Source: JAXDLH01 sp034666705
Lineage (GTDB): Bacteria; Chloroflexota; UBA6077; SHYK01
Assembly: GCA_034666705.1 (NCBI GenBank)
Contig: JAXDLH010000292.1
Coordinates: forward strand, 1 to 15,043
DNA: 15,043 bases
Reading direction: 5' to 3'
The notes under the pieces are model-generated. The model searched no databases and was not told where the DNA came from. It was given only the letters and a program-made list of their open reading frames with translations. The translations under genes and the position numbers were made by a program. The number at the start of each line of letters is the position of its first letter. Within the stretch, counting starts at the first letter, position 1. Shown here one piece after another: positions 6,564 through 13,892 of the stretch.

Positions 6564-7490
6564 TTGACCGTTCTCGTCGTCGGCTCGCTGGGCCTGGACA
6601 CGCTGCGTACCCCGTTCGGTTACGTCGAGGATGTGCTCGGTGGCACTTCCTCTTACTTCTCGATCGCCGCCAGCACCTACACCGACGTGCAGGTGGTCGC
6701 GGTCGTGGGCACAGACTTCCCGGCGGCGTATCGCCAGGTGCTCGAGGCGCGTACCGTCGACCTGCGCGGCCTCCAGGTGGCGGAAGGCAAGACGTTCCGC
6801 TGGTCCGGCCAGTACCAGTTCGACATGCACGTGGCCGAGACGCTCGACACGCAACTCAACGTCTTCGCGGACTTTCATCCGCAGCTCCCTGAGGACTACC
6901 GCGCGACCCAATACGTTTTCCTCGCCAACATCCATCCTGGATTGCAGCTCGAGGTGCTCAGCCAGGTGCAGCGGCCGAAGTTAGTCGTGATGGACTCCAT
7001 GAACCTGTGGATCGACACGAGCAAGTCGACGCTGACCGAGGTTATGCGCGGGTCGGATATCGTGCTGCTGAATGACGGCGAGATCCGCCAGTACACCGGT
7101 TCACCGAACCTCATCGCCGGGGCACGGTCGATTCTCGATCTGGGACCGCGGGCGGTCGTGGTGAAAAAGGGCGAGCACGGCGCCTTGCTGATCAGCCGGG
7201 ATGACGGCGTGTTCGTCGCGCCAGCGTATCCACAGGAGGAAGTGCGCGACCCTACAGGGGCCGGCGACTCGTTCGCAGGCGGCTTTATTGGCTACCTGGC
7301 AAGCCGCGACGATTCCTCGCCCGAGGCGCTGCGCCGGGCGATTATTCACGGGTCGGCGATCGCGTCGTTCACGGTTGAGGATTTCAGCACTCGCCGGCTA
7401 GAGCGGCTGACCAACCAGGAGGTTTTGGATCGTTACGCAACATTTCGTAAGCTTACGCAGTTCGTCGATGAGCCCATCCTCTCGTCGTAG
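6564..7490 (+). CDS. PfkB-family sugar or nucleoside kinase, substrate unknown
   Basis: ATP-dependent kinase of the ribokinase/PfkB family. I choose TTG 6564 (308 residues, MTVLVVGSLGLDT) because GAGGAG at 6551-6556 is 7 bases upstream and homology to the family begins here; ATG at 6549 and 6531 are in frame but poorly placed. Visible features: the first beta strand LVVGSLGLDT, the GGTSSYFSIA substrate region (26-35), VVVKKGEHGALL (198-209) and the anion-hole/catalytic motif DPTGAGDSFAGGF (229-241) with base Asp235. Length and motifs are complete, so it is probably active. Neither the sequence nor these motifs define the substrate. It lies 64 bases after mtnP and 140 before metK, so a role linked to methylthioribose, ribose or nucleoside salvage is a reasonable guess only. 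MtnK (methylthioribose kinase) is a different fold, so it is not MtnK. Confidence 0.9.
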   Translation: MTVLVVGSLGLDTLRTPFGYVEDVLGGTSSYFSIAASTYTDVQVVAVVGTDFPAAYRQVLEARTVDLRGLQVAEGKTFRWSGQYQFDMHVAETLDTQLNVFADFHPQLPEDYRATQYVFLANIHPGLQLEVLSQVQRPKLVVMDSMNLWIDTSKSTLTEVMRGSDIVLLNDGEIRQYTGSPNLIAGARSILDLGPRAVVVKKGEHGALLISRDDGVFVAPAYPQEEVRDPTGAGDSFAGGFIGYLASRDDSSPEALRRAIIHGSAIASFTVEDFSTRRLERLTNQEVLDRYATFRKLTQFVDEPILSS

Positions 7491-7560
7491 CGCTGGAATA
7501 CTGCCCACCATGCATTTCCCGCCGATAGAAGCCAGTTGTTGACGGCTAATTCACCAAATC

Positions 7561-7581
7561 GGGCTCGCGCTCCGCGAGCCC
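7561..7581 (+). promoter_or_regulatory. GC-rich perfect hairpin in metK leader
   Basis: A 9-bp perfect stem (GGGCTCGCG at 7561-7569 with CGCGAGCCC at 7573-7581) closes a 3-base CTC loop, 49 bases before the metK start. No T tract follows on the plus strand, so it is a poor intrinsic terminator for the kinase gene; it may be an RNA stability or leader element. I could not match the leader to a known SAM riboswitch. Confidence 0.5.
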
Positions 7582-7630
7582 TCCCGCACGTCGAGTTGCA
7601 GATCTTCCGTGATTCCAAGGAGATGAAACC

Positions 7631-8851
7631 GTGACGACCTTTACGAACTCCCCGAGCCTGCTCTTCACGTCGGAGTCGGTGACGGAGGGACATCCCGACA
7701 AGTTGTGCGATCAGGTCTCAGACGCCGTTCTCGATGCGATTCTCGCGCAGGATCCATTCGGCCGGGTGGCATGCGAGAGCGCGACGACCACCGGGCTCAT
7801 GGCGGTTATGGGCGAGATCACGACGACCGCCCAGGTCGATTTCCAGGACGTGATTCGCAAGGCGATTCTCGACGCCGGCTACACGTCGGCAGACTATGGC
7901 ATTGATGGCGCCACGTGCGGCATCGTCCTCTCGCTCAAGAAGCAGTCGCCAGACATTGCGATGGGCGTCAATGCTGCGCTCGAGACCAAGGTTGGGCGTG
8001 AATCGGACGAGGGCGACGAGCTTGGCGCCGGCGATCAGGGCATGATGATTGGCTTCGCGTGCAACGAGACGCCGGAGTTCATGCCGATGCCGATCGCGCT
8101 TGCCCACCGGTTGACGCGCCGGCTCGCCGAGGTGCGGAAGCTGGGGATTCTCCCGTGGGTGCGCCCCGATGGCAAATCGCAGGTGACAATTGAATACAAC
8201 TTCGGCAAGCCGGTGCGCATCGACACCGTCGTCATCTCGACGCAGCACTCGCCCGACGTGGAGCGCGAGCAGATTCAGCGGGAAATCATCGAAACGGTGA
8301 TCAAGCCGATGATCCCCGAGAGCATGCTCGGCGATACCCGCTTCCTCGTGAACCCCACGGGCCGCTTCGTCGTTGGTGGGCCAATGGGCGATGCGGGCCT
8401 GACGGGGCGCAAGATCATCGTCGACACCTACGGTGGCATGGCACGGCACGGCGGCGGCGCCTTCAGCGGCAAGGACCCGACCAAGGTGGATCGGAGCGCC
8501 GCGTACGCGGCGCGCTACGTCGCGAAGAACGTAGTGGCCGCGGGCCTGGCGGACCGCGTCGAGATCCAACTGGCGTATGCGATTGGCGTGGCGAAGCCGG
8601 TCTCGATCATGGTCGAGACATTCAATACCAATCACGTCGACGAGGGGCTGATCGACCGGCTGGTGCGCGAGCACTTCGATCTGCGGCCGTCGCGAATCCT
8701 CCAGGACCTTCGTCTGCGCCGACCGATCTACAAGGCAACGGCCGCCTACGGGCACTTCGGCCGCATGGACATCGATGCGCCATGGGAGGTCGTCGACAAG
8801 GCGGATGCACTCCGCGCCGCGGCAGGCCTCAGCGCTGCGGCAGTGCATTAG
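7631..8851 (+). CDS. metK: S-adenosylmethionine synthetase
   Basis: Makes S-adenosylmethionine from methionine and ATP with release of phosphate and pyrophosphate; cytoplasmic and essential in most bacteria. GTG at 7631 is the start: AAGGAGA (7617-7623) is 7 bases upstream. The 406 residues show the full three-domain MetK pattern: VTEGHPDKLCDQ (17-28, His21 at the active site), GLMAVMGEITT (55-65), the GAGDQGMM hexapeptide region (132-139), RPDGKSQVT (178-186), the TGRKIIVDTYGGMARHGGG segment (258-276), and FSGKDPTKVDRSAAY (278-292). No key residue is missing. It completes the SAM-supply side of the mtnA-mtnP cluster. The leader is 140 bases and contains a hairpin. The next gene starts 27 bases after the stop. 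Confidence 0.98.
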   Translation: MTTFTNSPSLLFTSESVTEGHPDKLCDQVSDAVLDAILAQDPFGRVACESATTTGLMAVMGEITTTAQVDFQDVIRKAILDAGYTSADYGIDGATCGIVLSLKKQSPDIAMGVNAALETKVGRESDEGDELGAGDQGMMIGFACNETPEFMPMPIALAHRLTRRLAEVRKLGILPWVRPDGKSQVTIEYNFGKPVRIDTVVISTQHSPDVEREQIQREIIETVIKPMIPESMLGDTRFLVNPTGRFVVGGPMGDAGLTGRKIIVDTYGGMARHGGGAFSGKDPTKVDRSAAYAARYVAKNVVAAGLADRVEIQLAYAIGVAKPVSIMVETFNTNHVDEGLIDRLVREHFDLRPSRILQDLRLRRPIYKATAAYGHFGRMDIDAPWEVVDKADALRAAAGLSAAAVH

Positions 8852-8878
8852 CGGGCGGTCGCGCTCGTTCCTGATCCG

Positions 8879-9844
8879 GTGCGCGCTCTTGTAACCGGCG
8901 CCGGCGGCTTCGTCGGCCACCACCTCATTCGCCACCTGCTTAAGCAGGGCGACGAGGTGACCGCGGTCGTGCGCCACGCCGGGGAACGGTTGGCCGCGGA
9001 TATTGTCGCGGCCAACGTGCGCTTGGAGCGCGCGGACCTCGTCATGCCGGATGCGATTGGCCGCGTCATCGCCGCGGTGGAACCGGATCATATCTACCAC
9101 CTCGCCGCCTTGTCCTCAGTTGCCGAGTCGTTTGCTGAGCCGCTGCGCGTGCTGGACAACAATGCAGCGACGGTCGTCAATCTGCTCGATGCCGTGCGGC
9201 AGGCGGCTCCTGCCGCCCGCGTCCTGCTGGTTAGCTCGGCCGAGGTGTACGGCAGGCCACGGAATGGGTCGCCAATCGACGAAGGGGCGGAGCTCCAGCC
9301 AGAGAGTCCCTATGCCGTGAGCAAGGCTACTCAGGACCTGCTCGGCTACCAGTATTGGGTCGCCTACGGACTCCACGTCATCCGCGTTCGCCCGTTCAAC
9401 CACATCGGCCCCGGCCAGGGCGACCAATTCGTGGCGTCCAGTTTCGCGCGGCAAGTGGCCGAGATCGAGGCCGGCATTCAGCGGCCGGAGATCCTGGTCG
9501 GCAATCTGTCGGCTAAACGCGACTTTACGGACGTGCGGGACATCGTTCGCGCCTACCGGCTCGCGGTCGAAGCAGGTGAGGACGGCGCGGTCTACAACCT
9601 CGGCAGTGGCCGCGCGGTCGCCATTCAGGAGATTCTCGATCGGCTCACGGCGCTGAGCCGAGTGCCGCTGGAAGTCGCCACGGACCCTTCGCGACTGCGG
9701 CCGGTCGACGCGCCGCTGATGGTCTGCAACGCCGGTCGATTTCAGAACCGCACGGGTTGGACGCCGGGGATTCCACTCGCGACCACACTCCAGGACCTGC
9801 TCGACGATTGGCGGGCCCAGGTTGCCGTAACCCGCCGTTCATGA
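8879..9844 (+). CDS. rmd: GDP-6-deoxy-D-mannose reductase-like NAD-dependent epimerase (extended SDR)
   Basis: An extended short-chain dehydrogenase of 321 residues. The Rossmann glycine motif is GAGGFVG (7-13); active-site Ser and Tyr/Lys are in LVSSAEVYG (117-125) and YAVSK (Tyr145, Lys149). The tail motif RPFNHIGPGQ (171-180), then NLSAKRDFTDVRDIVRAY, is characteristic of RMD/GMD-like enzymes. RMD reduces GDP-4-keto-6-deoxy-D-mannose to GDP-D-rhamnose using NAD(P)H. Gmd, which supplies the substrate, is not in this window. A related NDP-sugar epimerase or dehydratase is the main alternative. The start GTG 8879 has no clear Shine-Dalgarno; it lies 27 bases after metK, suggesting cotranscription. 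The mutase and isomerase downstream fit sugar-nucleotide supply. Confidence 0.85.
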   Translation: MRALVTGAGGFVGHHLIRHLLKQGDEVTAVVRHAGERLAADIVAANVRLERADLVMPDAIGRVIAAVEPDHIYHLAALSSVAESFAEPLRVLDNNAATVVNLLDAVRQAAPAARVLLVSSAEVYGRPRNGSPIDEGAELQPESPYAVSKATQDLLGYQYWVAYGLHVIRVRPFNHIGPGQGDQFVASSFARQVAEIEAGIQRPEILVGNLSAKRDFTDVRDIVRAYRLAVEAGEDGAVYNLGSGRAVAIQEILDRLTALSRVPLEVATDPSRLRPVDAPLMVCNAGRFQNRTGWTPGIPLATTLQDLLDDWRAQVAVTRRS

Positions 9845-9894
9845 CTCTGCGGCGTTCACGAATGATGCAGTCCGATGATCGCCTGGAGACCGCG

Positions 9895-9922
9895 TTGCAC
9901 TTGATCGGTCTTCTTCTACAAT
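9895..9922 (+). promoter_or_regulatory. Strong candidate sigma-70 promoter for the mutase operon
   Basis: TTGCAC at 9895-9900, a 16-base spacer, and TACAAT at 9917-9922 make the best sigma-70 promoter match I see in the window. Transcription would start near 9929, giving a leader of about 35 bases to GTG 9964. This suggests that the mutase, isomerase and small YggX-like genes form their own operon. Confidence 0.65.
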
Positions 9923-9963
9923 GAATTCTGGGTGTCCTATCAGGCTTGAGGAAGAGGGAACAC

Positions 9964-11862
9964 GTGCGAGCTTCAGAACCGGCTTCCGATCCCACGATCG
10001 CGGCGGCGCTGACCACGGGTGAGACGAAGCTCAGCGTCGAGGCATTCAACCACTTTCGCACCTGGCTCACGGACAGTACGTACGCTGAGTTTCGGCCTGA
10101 GATCCTCGCCCAAGCGCAGCGGGACGCCTGGACCGAACTGGAAGACGCGTTTTACACGGTCATTCCATTCGGAACGGGCGGCCGCCGCGGGCCGCGCGGC
10201 GCCGGGCCAAATCGGATAAACCGGCGAACGATCGCTGAATCGGCCCGGGGGCTCGCCGATTGGGTCGCGGCCGCCGGCGAGGAAGCGAAGAGCCGGGGGA
10301 TCGTGATCGCGTGCGATACGCGCCACGGCTCCCCAGAGTTCTCGCAGGTCTGTGCCCAGGTCATCGCGGAAACCGGGGTTCCCGTGTTCCTCTTCGAGAG
10401 CTTCCGCTCTACCCCCGAGCTCTCATTCGCCGTGCGTCACCTGGGTGCCCAGGCGGGCATTGTCGTGTCGGCCTCGCACAACCCGCCCGCGGACAATGGG
10501 TTCAAGGCGTACGGGCAGGATGGGGGCCAACTCGTCCCTCCTGACGACGCAGTTGTGATGGACTATGTGGCAGAGGCGAGCGACGGTCCGATTCCGCTCA
10601 TGGACTTTGCAGAGGGGCAGCGATTGGGCCGCATCGGCATCGTTGGCGCGGACGTCGATCAGGCCTACTACAACGCGCTGTCCAAGGTGCCGCTCACAAG
10701 CAAGCGCGACGTCCGCATCGTGTACACCCCGTTGCATGGGGTTGGGACGACGTGTGTGCTCCCCGCGTTTACGGCGACCGGCTTCCGGGACGTGCACATC
10801 GTCGAGAGCCAGGCCGTGCCAGATGGCGACTTCCCGGACGTACCGAATCACATTCCGAACCCCGAGGTGCCAGCGGCGCTTGGGCTGGCGAAGGAGCTGG
10901 CAGAGCAGTTGGACGCCGACGTCGCGCTCGGTACCGATCCCGATGCGGATCGGCTCGGCTGCGTCGCCAAGCGCGCGGTGAACGGAACGGTGGAGTGGGC
11001 TCCACTGAGCGGCAACCAGATCGGTGCGATTCTCTGCTACTTCGTGCTGGACGAGCTGAGCAAACAGGGGCGCATGCCGCAAGATCCGCTGGTGATGAGA
11101 ACGGCAGTTACCACGCAGCTCATCGATCGCATCGCGCAGCAGTACAGTGCCGGGCTCATCACGGAACTCCTGGTCGGCTTCAAGTATGTCGCATGTGTGT
11201 TGAAGCATATCGACGATCCGGATCGCTTCGTGTTTGGCACGGAGGAGAGTCACGGCTACCTCAGCAAACCGCATGCACACGATAAGGACGGGGCGAACGC
11301 TGCATTGCTGATGGCGGAGGCGGCGGCGCGCATGAAGGGGGAGGGACGGGATCTCTGGTCAATGCTCGACGAGCTCTACCAGAGGTTTGGGTACTTCCGC
11401 GAACAGCTCGAAACCTACGAGCGGCCCGGTCGAGCTGGTCAGGAAGAGATCGTGGTTATGCTCGATCGGATGCGCGAGCGGCCGCCGAGCAAGGTCGCCG
11501 GTATGGATGTGCTGCGGATAGTCGACCGGCTGCACAACCGGGTCCACGATCTGCAGACCGGGGAGGTGCGGCCTTTCACACCAGTCGCGGATCCGAAGAC
11601 TGGCATCGTCATCGAGCAGCTCACGCTGGCGAAGGACAATCTTCTCATCTTTGACCTCGGGCCCGCCGGCGCTGCAGATGGCGGAATGGTCGCCATCCGC
11701 CCATCGGGCACCGAGCCGAAGTGCAAGTTCTACATCCACACGCATAGCGCGGCGGGCGGGGCTCGAGACTCCGCGCAGCTCGAGCTCGTGAAAAGCAATA
11801 TCGATGGAATCGCCGATGCCGTTCGCACCGACGTGGTCCAGTACGCGCTGTCGCTTGTTTGA
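9964..11862 (+). CDS. Phosphoglucomutase/phosphomannomutase family phospho-sugar mutase (PGM2-like)
   Basis: Moves phosphate between C6 and C1 of a hexose (or C5/C1 of a pentose). I choose GTG 9964 (632 residues), with AGAGGG 5 bases upstream; TTG 9946 is in frame but precedes this site. All four active-site regions are present: VVSASHNPPADNGFKAYG (167-184) with phospho-Ser171; metal loop GTDPDADRLG (323-332); sugar-specificity loop FGTEESHGY (424-432); and phosphate loop RPSGTEPKCKF (579-589). The N-terminal GTGGRRGPRGAGPNRIN is typical of the long PGM2/PgcA clade. Whether glucose, mannose or pentose phosphate is preferred cannot be read from the sequence. PGI/PMI encoded directly downstream supplies glucose-6-P or mannose-6-P. 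It has its own promoter. Confidence 0.95.
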   Translation: MRASEPASDPTIAAALTTGETKLSVEAFNHFRTWLTDSTYAEFRPEILAQAQRDAWTELEDAFYTVIPFGTGGRRGPRGAGPNRINRRTIAESARGLADWVAAAGEEAKSRGIVIACDTRHGSPEFSQVCAQVIAETGVPVFLFESFRSTPELSFAVRHLGAQAGIVVSASHNPPADNGFKAYGQDGGQLVPPDDAVVMDYVAEASDGPIPLMDFAEGQRLGRIGIVGADVDQAYYNALSKVPLTSKRDVRIVYTPLHGVGTTCVLPAFTATGFRDVHIVESQAVPDGDFPDVPNHIPNPEVPAALGLAKELAEQLDADVALGTDPDADRLGCVAKRAVNGTVEWAPLSGNQIGAILCYFVLDELSKQGRMPQDPLVMRTAVTTQLIDRIAQQYSAGLITELLVGFKYVACVLKHIDDPDRFVFGTEESHGYLSKPHAHDKDGANAALLMAEAAARMKGEGRDLWSMLDELYQRFGYFREQLETYERPGRAGQEEIVVMLDRMRERPPSKVAGMDVLRIVDRLHNRVHDLQTGEVRPFTPVADPKTGIVIEQLTLAKDNLLIFDLGPAGAADGGMVAIRPSGTEPKCKFYIHTHSAAGGARDSAQLELVKSNIDGIADAVRTDVVQYALSLV

Positions 11863-11877
11863 GCCTGCGGCCACCAC

Positions 11878-12948
11878 GTGATCGACCTCGATCGACCGGC
11901 CCAATATGCCGACGTGGACGCGGAAGGCATGCTTGGGCACATCCTGGGTCTTCCCGCACAACTGCGCGAGGCGTGGAGTCTCGTGCAACGGTGCGGCCTC
12001 CCCGGCTCACATGGCGGCGCGGATCACATCGTAATGTGTGGCATGGGTGGCTCGGCGATTGGCGGCGACCTTGCGCGCTCGATTCTCCAAGGCGAAGCGT
12101 CCGTCCCGATCGCGGTTATCCGGGGGTACGATCTCCCGCACTACGTGGGGCCGCGAACCCTCGTGTTGCTGTCGAGCTTCTCGGGCTCGACGGAGGAGAC
12201 GCTCAGCGCGTGCAGTGCGGCCCTGGAGCGTGGGGCTCGGGTGGTCGCATTGACCACGGGCGGTGTGCTGGCCGAGCGAGGCTATGCCGCCAGCTTTCCC
12301 GTGGTGCAGTTCAACTTCGATGGGAAACCGTGCGAGGCAGTCGGCTACTCGCTCCTGCTCTGCCTCGGGGTTTTGGCTCGATTGGGGTACGTCGCGGACC
12401 GCACGGTGCAGGTCGAGGCGAGCGCCGCGCTGCTCGAGCAGATGGGGGCTGAACTGGGGCCGGAAGCGCCGGCGGATGAGAACCGCGCGAAGCGGCTGGC
12501 GCAGCGGCTCTATGGGCACATCGCGCTGATCTACGGGGGAGGGCTCATGGCGGAGGTGGGGCGCCGGTGGAAAGGCCAGATGAACGAGAATGCGAAGTCG
12601 TGGGCGTTCAACGAGCAGCTACCCGAACTGAACCACAACGCGATTCTCGGCTACCAGTTTCCGGCGGACCTCGCCCCGCGCATGCGCGTGGTGATGATCT
12701 CGAGCGGCCTCAATCACCGGCGGCTCGTGCTGCGTGAGCAGGTGACAGCCGAGCTCGTAGGCCGATGGGGCATTGAAACCGAACGGGTTGAAGCGCGGGG
12801 CGATAGCCCGCTCGAACACGTGCTGTCGGCGACATATGTAGGAGACTTTGTGAGTTACTATCTCGCACTCATCAATGACGTGGACCCGAGCGACCTCGAT
12901 GTCCTGAATGGCTTGAAAGCACGACTGGCGCACTTCGCCCATGACTGA
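11878..12948 (+). CDS. Bifunctional phosphoglucose/phosphomannose isomerase
   Basis: Interconverts fructose-6-P with glucose-6-P and mannose-6-P. The 356-residue length, N-terminal glycine-rich motif CGMGGSAIGGD (54-64) and SSFSGSTEET (99-108) identify a double SIS-domain PGI/PMI of the archaeal/bacterial family. Glu237 (NENAK) and His253 (ELNHN) are 16 residues apart, matching the spacing of catalytic Glu203 and His219 in the Pyrobaculum enzyme. The start GTG 11878 lies 15 bases after the mutase stop and has only a weak ribosome site. Together with the mutase it would provide mannose-1-P or glucose-1-P for nucleotide sugars. It overlaps the next gene by 8 bases. Canonical single-function PGI is unlikely on length and motifs. 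Confidence 0.93.
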   Translation: MIDLDRPAQYADVDAEGMLGHILGLPAQLREAWSLVQRCGLPGSHGGADHIVMCGMGGSAIGGDLARSILQGEASVPIAVIRGYDLPHYVGPRTLVLLSSFSGSTEETLSACSAALERGARVVALTTGGVLAERGYAASFPVVQFNFDGKPCEAVGYSLLLCLGVLARLGYVADRTVQVEASAALLEQMGAELGPEAPADENRAKRLAQRLYGHIALIYGGGLMAEVGRRWKGQMNENAKSWAFNEQLPELNHNAILGYQFPADLAPRMRVVMISSGLNHRRLVLREQVTAELVGRWGIETERVEARGDSPLEHVLSATYVGDFVSYYLALINDVDPSDLDVLNGLKARLAHFAHD

Positions 12949-13186
12949 GGCACGCATCGTTGCATGCCGGCGTTGCGGCGAGTCGAAGCCCGGGTTAGCG
13001 CAGCCACCGCTGGCTGGCGACATTGGGCAACGCGTCCTTGAGCACACCTGCCAGGATTGCTGGGCTGAATGGTTCGAGCAGTCGGTTGGCGTAATCAATC
13101 ACTACGGACTCAACCCCGCCCTTCGTGACCAGCGCCAGCAGCTCTATGAAGTGATGAAGGAGTTCCTGAACCTCTCCAGCCTCTGA
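12941..13186 (+). CDS. YggX-like Fe(II)-trafficking family protein with four Cys
   Basis: A small soluble protein of 81 residues. The pattern GDIGQRV...CWAEWFEQSVGVIN...LN...LYEVMKEFL matches the YggX (Iron_traffic) family, which protects Fe-S proteins against oxidation; the match is by motif reading. E. coli YggX has a single conserved Cys. Here four cysteines form two CxxC pairs (Cys9/Cys12 and Cys37/Cys40), which looks like a zinc-ribbon or metal site. It starts at ATG 12941 overlapping the isomerase stop by 8 bases (ATGACTGA), so it is translationally coupled, although its role is not in sugar metabolism. Confidence is good for the family and low for the function. Confidence 0.8.
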   Translation: MTEARIVACRRCGESKPGLAQPPLAGDIGQRVLEHTCQDCWAEWFEQSVGVINHYGLNPALRDQRQQLYEVMKEFLNLSSL

Positions 13187-13237
13187 CGGCTGAGGGCGCA
13201 TCGCACGCGCGCCTCCGATCCTCGCCTGTGCGTGGAA

Positions 13238-13246
13238 TAGTATCAT
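13238..13246 (+). promoter_or_regulatory. Weak -10-like region upstream of the EVE-like gene
   Basis: Overlapping TAGTAT (13238-13243) and TATCAT (13241-13246) give a leader of about 50 bases to ATG 13306. No good -35 is seen. The 119-base gap after the YggX-like gene otherwise shows nothing I can name. Confidence 0.3.
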
Positions 13247-13305
13247 TCACACGCACCTGCTTCGCACCAGAGCAGGCACGCCGCGGCCCGGAGCCGGGGA
13301 GGCAA

Positions 13306-13836
13306 ATGAGCGAGCCGGACGTCGCGACCGCGAACCTCGCGGTCGGGGCTACCAGTACCATCGAGCCCGAGGAGATCAGCGAAGCGGCACCGGCCGAGCC
13401 AGCGGTCGCATCGCAGTACTGGATTCGGGTCCATGGATATCCGAGTGAGGCGGACCGCGAGATCGTCGCCTACAATGACTTCTATGACCCGCGTATTGGA
13501 ACGTTGCCCGGTGACCCGAACGAGAACCTCGTAGTAGGCGACGTCCTGATCTACTACGCGGATGGGTCCGGCAGCATCTACGCAGTGGCCACTGTGGTCG
13601 GGCCACCGGATCCTCCGATCCGGGATGACCGTGGCAGGCTGAAGTGGAATGTCCCCATCAAGCGGGAGGCGATCATCCGGGCGGTGAATAAGGCCCCGCA
13701 CGCGGTGGGCCTGGAACCCCCGAGCGGGTGGTCATTCCTGCGCGTGGTACGGGATTTCACATATATTCGCGTGCCCGATACTGACGGGACCTATTACGTT
13801 GAGCAAGTAAAATCCCGCGCGAGCAGCCGCGAGTAG
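13306..13836 (+). CDS. Small conserved protein, possible PUA/EVE-like fold
   Basis: A 176-residue protein from ATG 13306, with GGGGAGG ending 3 bases before it; GTG 13228 is in frame but precedes both the ribosome site and the -10 candidate. The first about 35 residues are acidic and Ala/Pro-rich, probably disordered. The rest (38-168) begins SQYWIRVHGYP and contains VVGDVLIYYADGSGSIYAVATV (77-98). The arrangement of a YW- start and a GD-phi-phi-phi-YYA...A-V strand pair recalls EVE/PUA-like domains, which bind modified bases or RNA. This is a resemblance only, and I do not claim a function. No catalytic motif or membrane segment is seen. It stands alone between the YggX-like gene and the carboxypeptidase gene. 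Confidence 0.8.
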   Translation: MSEPDVATANLAVGATSTIEPEEISEAAPAEPAVASQYWIRVHGYPSEADREIVAYNDFYDPRIGTLPGDPNENLVVGDVLIYYADGSGSIYAVATVVGPPDPPIRDDRGRLKWNVPIKREAIIRAVNKAPHAVGLEPPSGWSFLRVVRDFTYIRVPDTDGTYYVEQVKSRASSRE

Positions 13837-13842
13837 CGCGGC
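13826..13842 (+). repeat. Short perfect hairpin spanning the stop codon
   Basis: GCCGCG (13826-13831) pairs with CGCGGC (13837-13842) over loop AGTAG, which carries the TAG stop of the EVE-like gene. No T tract follows, so it is a weak candidate terminator at best. Confidence 0.3.
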
Positions 13843-13892
13843 GTCCGCAAATAGTGCAGCTCGCATCCAACCAATGAAATCCGGGAAACACG

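Noticed and set aside
5618..6601. Minus-strand open frame (327 codons) opposite mtnP
   Set aside because: Shadow of the mtnP reading frame; no family motif.
7491..7630. SAM riboswitch in the metK leader
   Set aside because: I looked for the SAM-I core and other known SAM-family motifs and saw none; only an isolated hairpin is present.
7718..9100. Long minus-strand open frame (460 codons) opposite metK and rmd
   Set aside because: It lies antisense to two clearly real genes, its translation is Arg/His/Asp-rich without recognisable motifs, and such frames are expected in GC-rich coding DNA.
10423..11280. Minus-strand open frame opposite the phospho-sugar mutase
   Set aside because: Shadow of a gene with all four active-site motifs on the plus strand.
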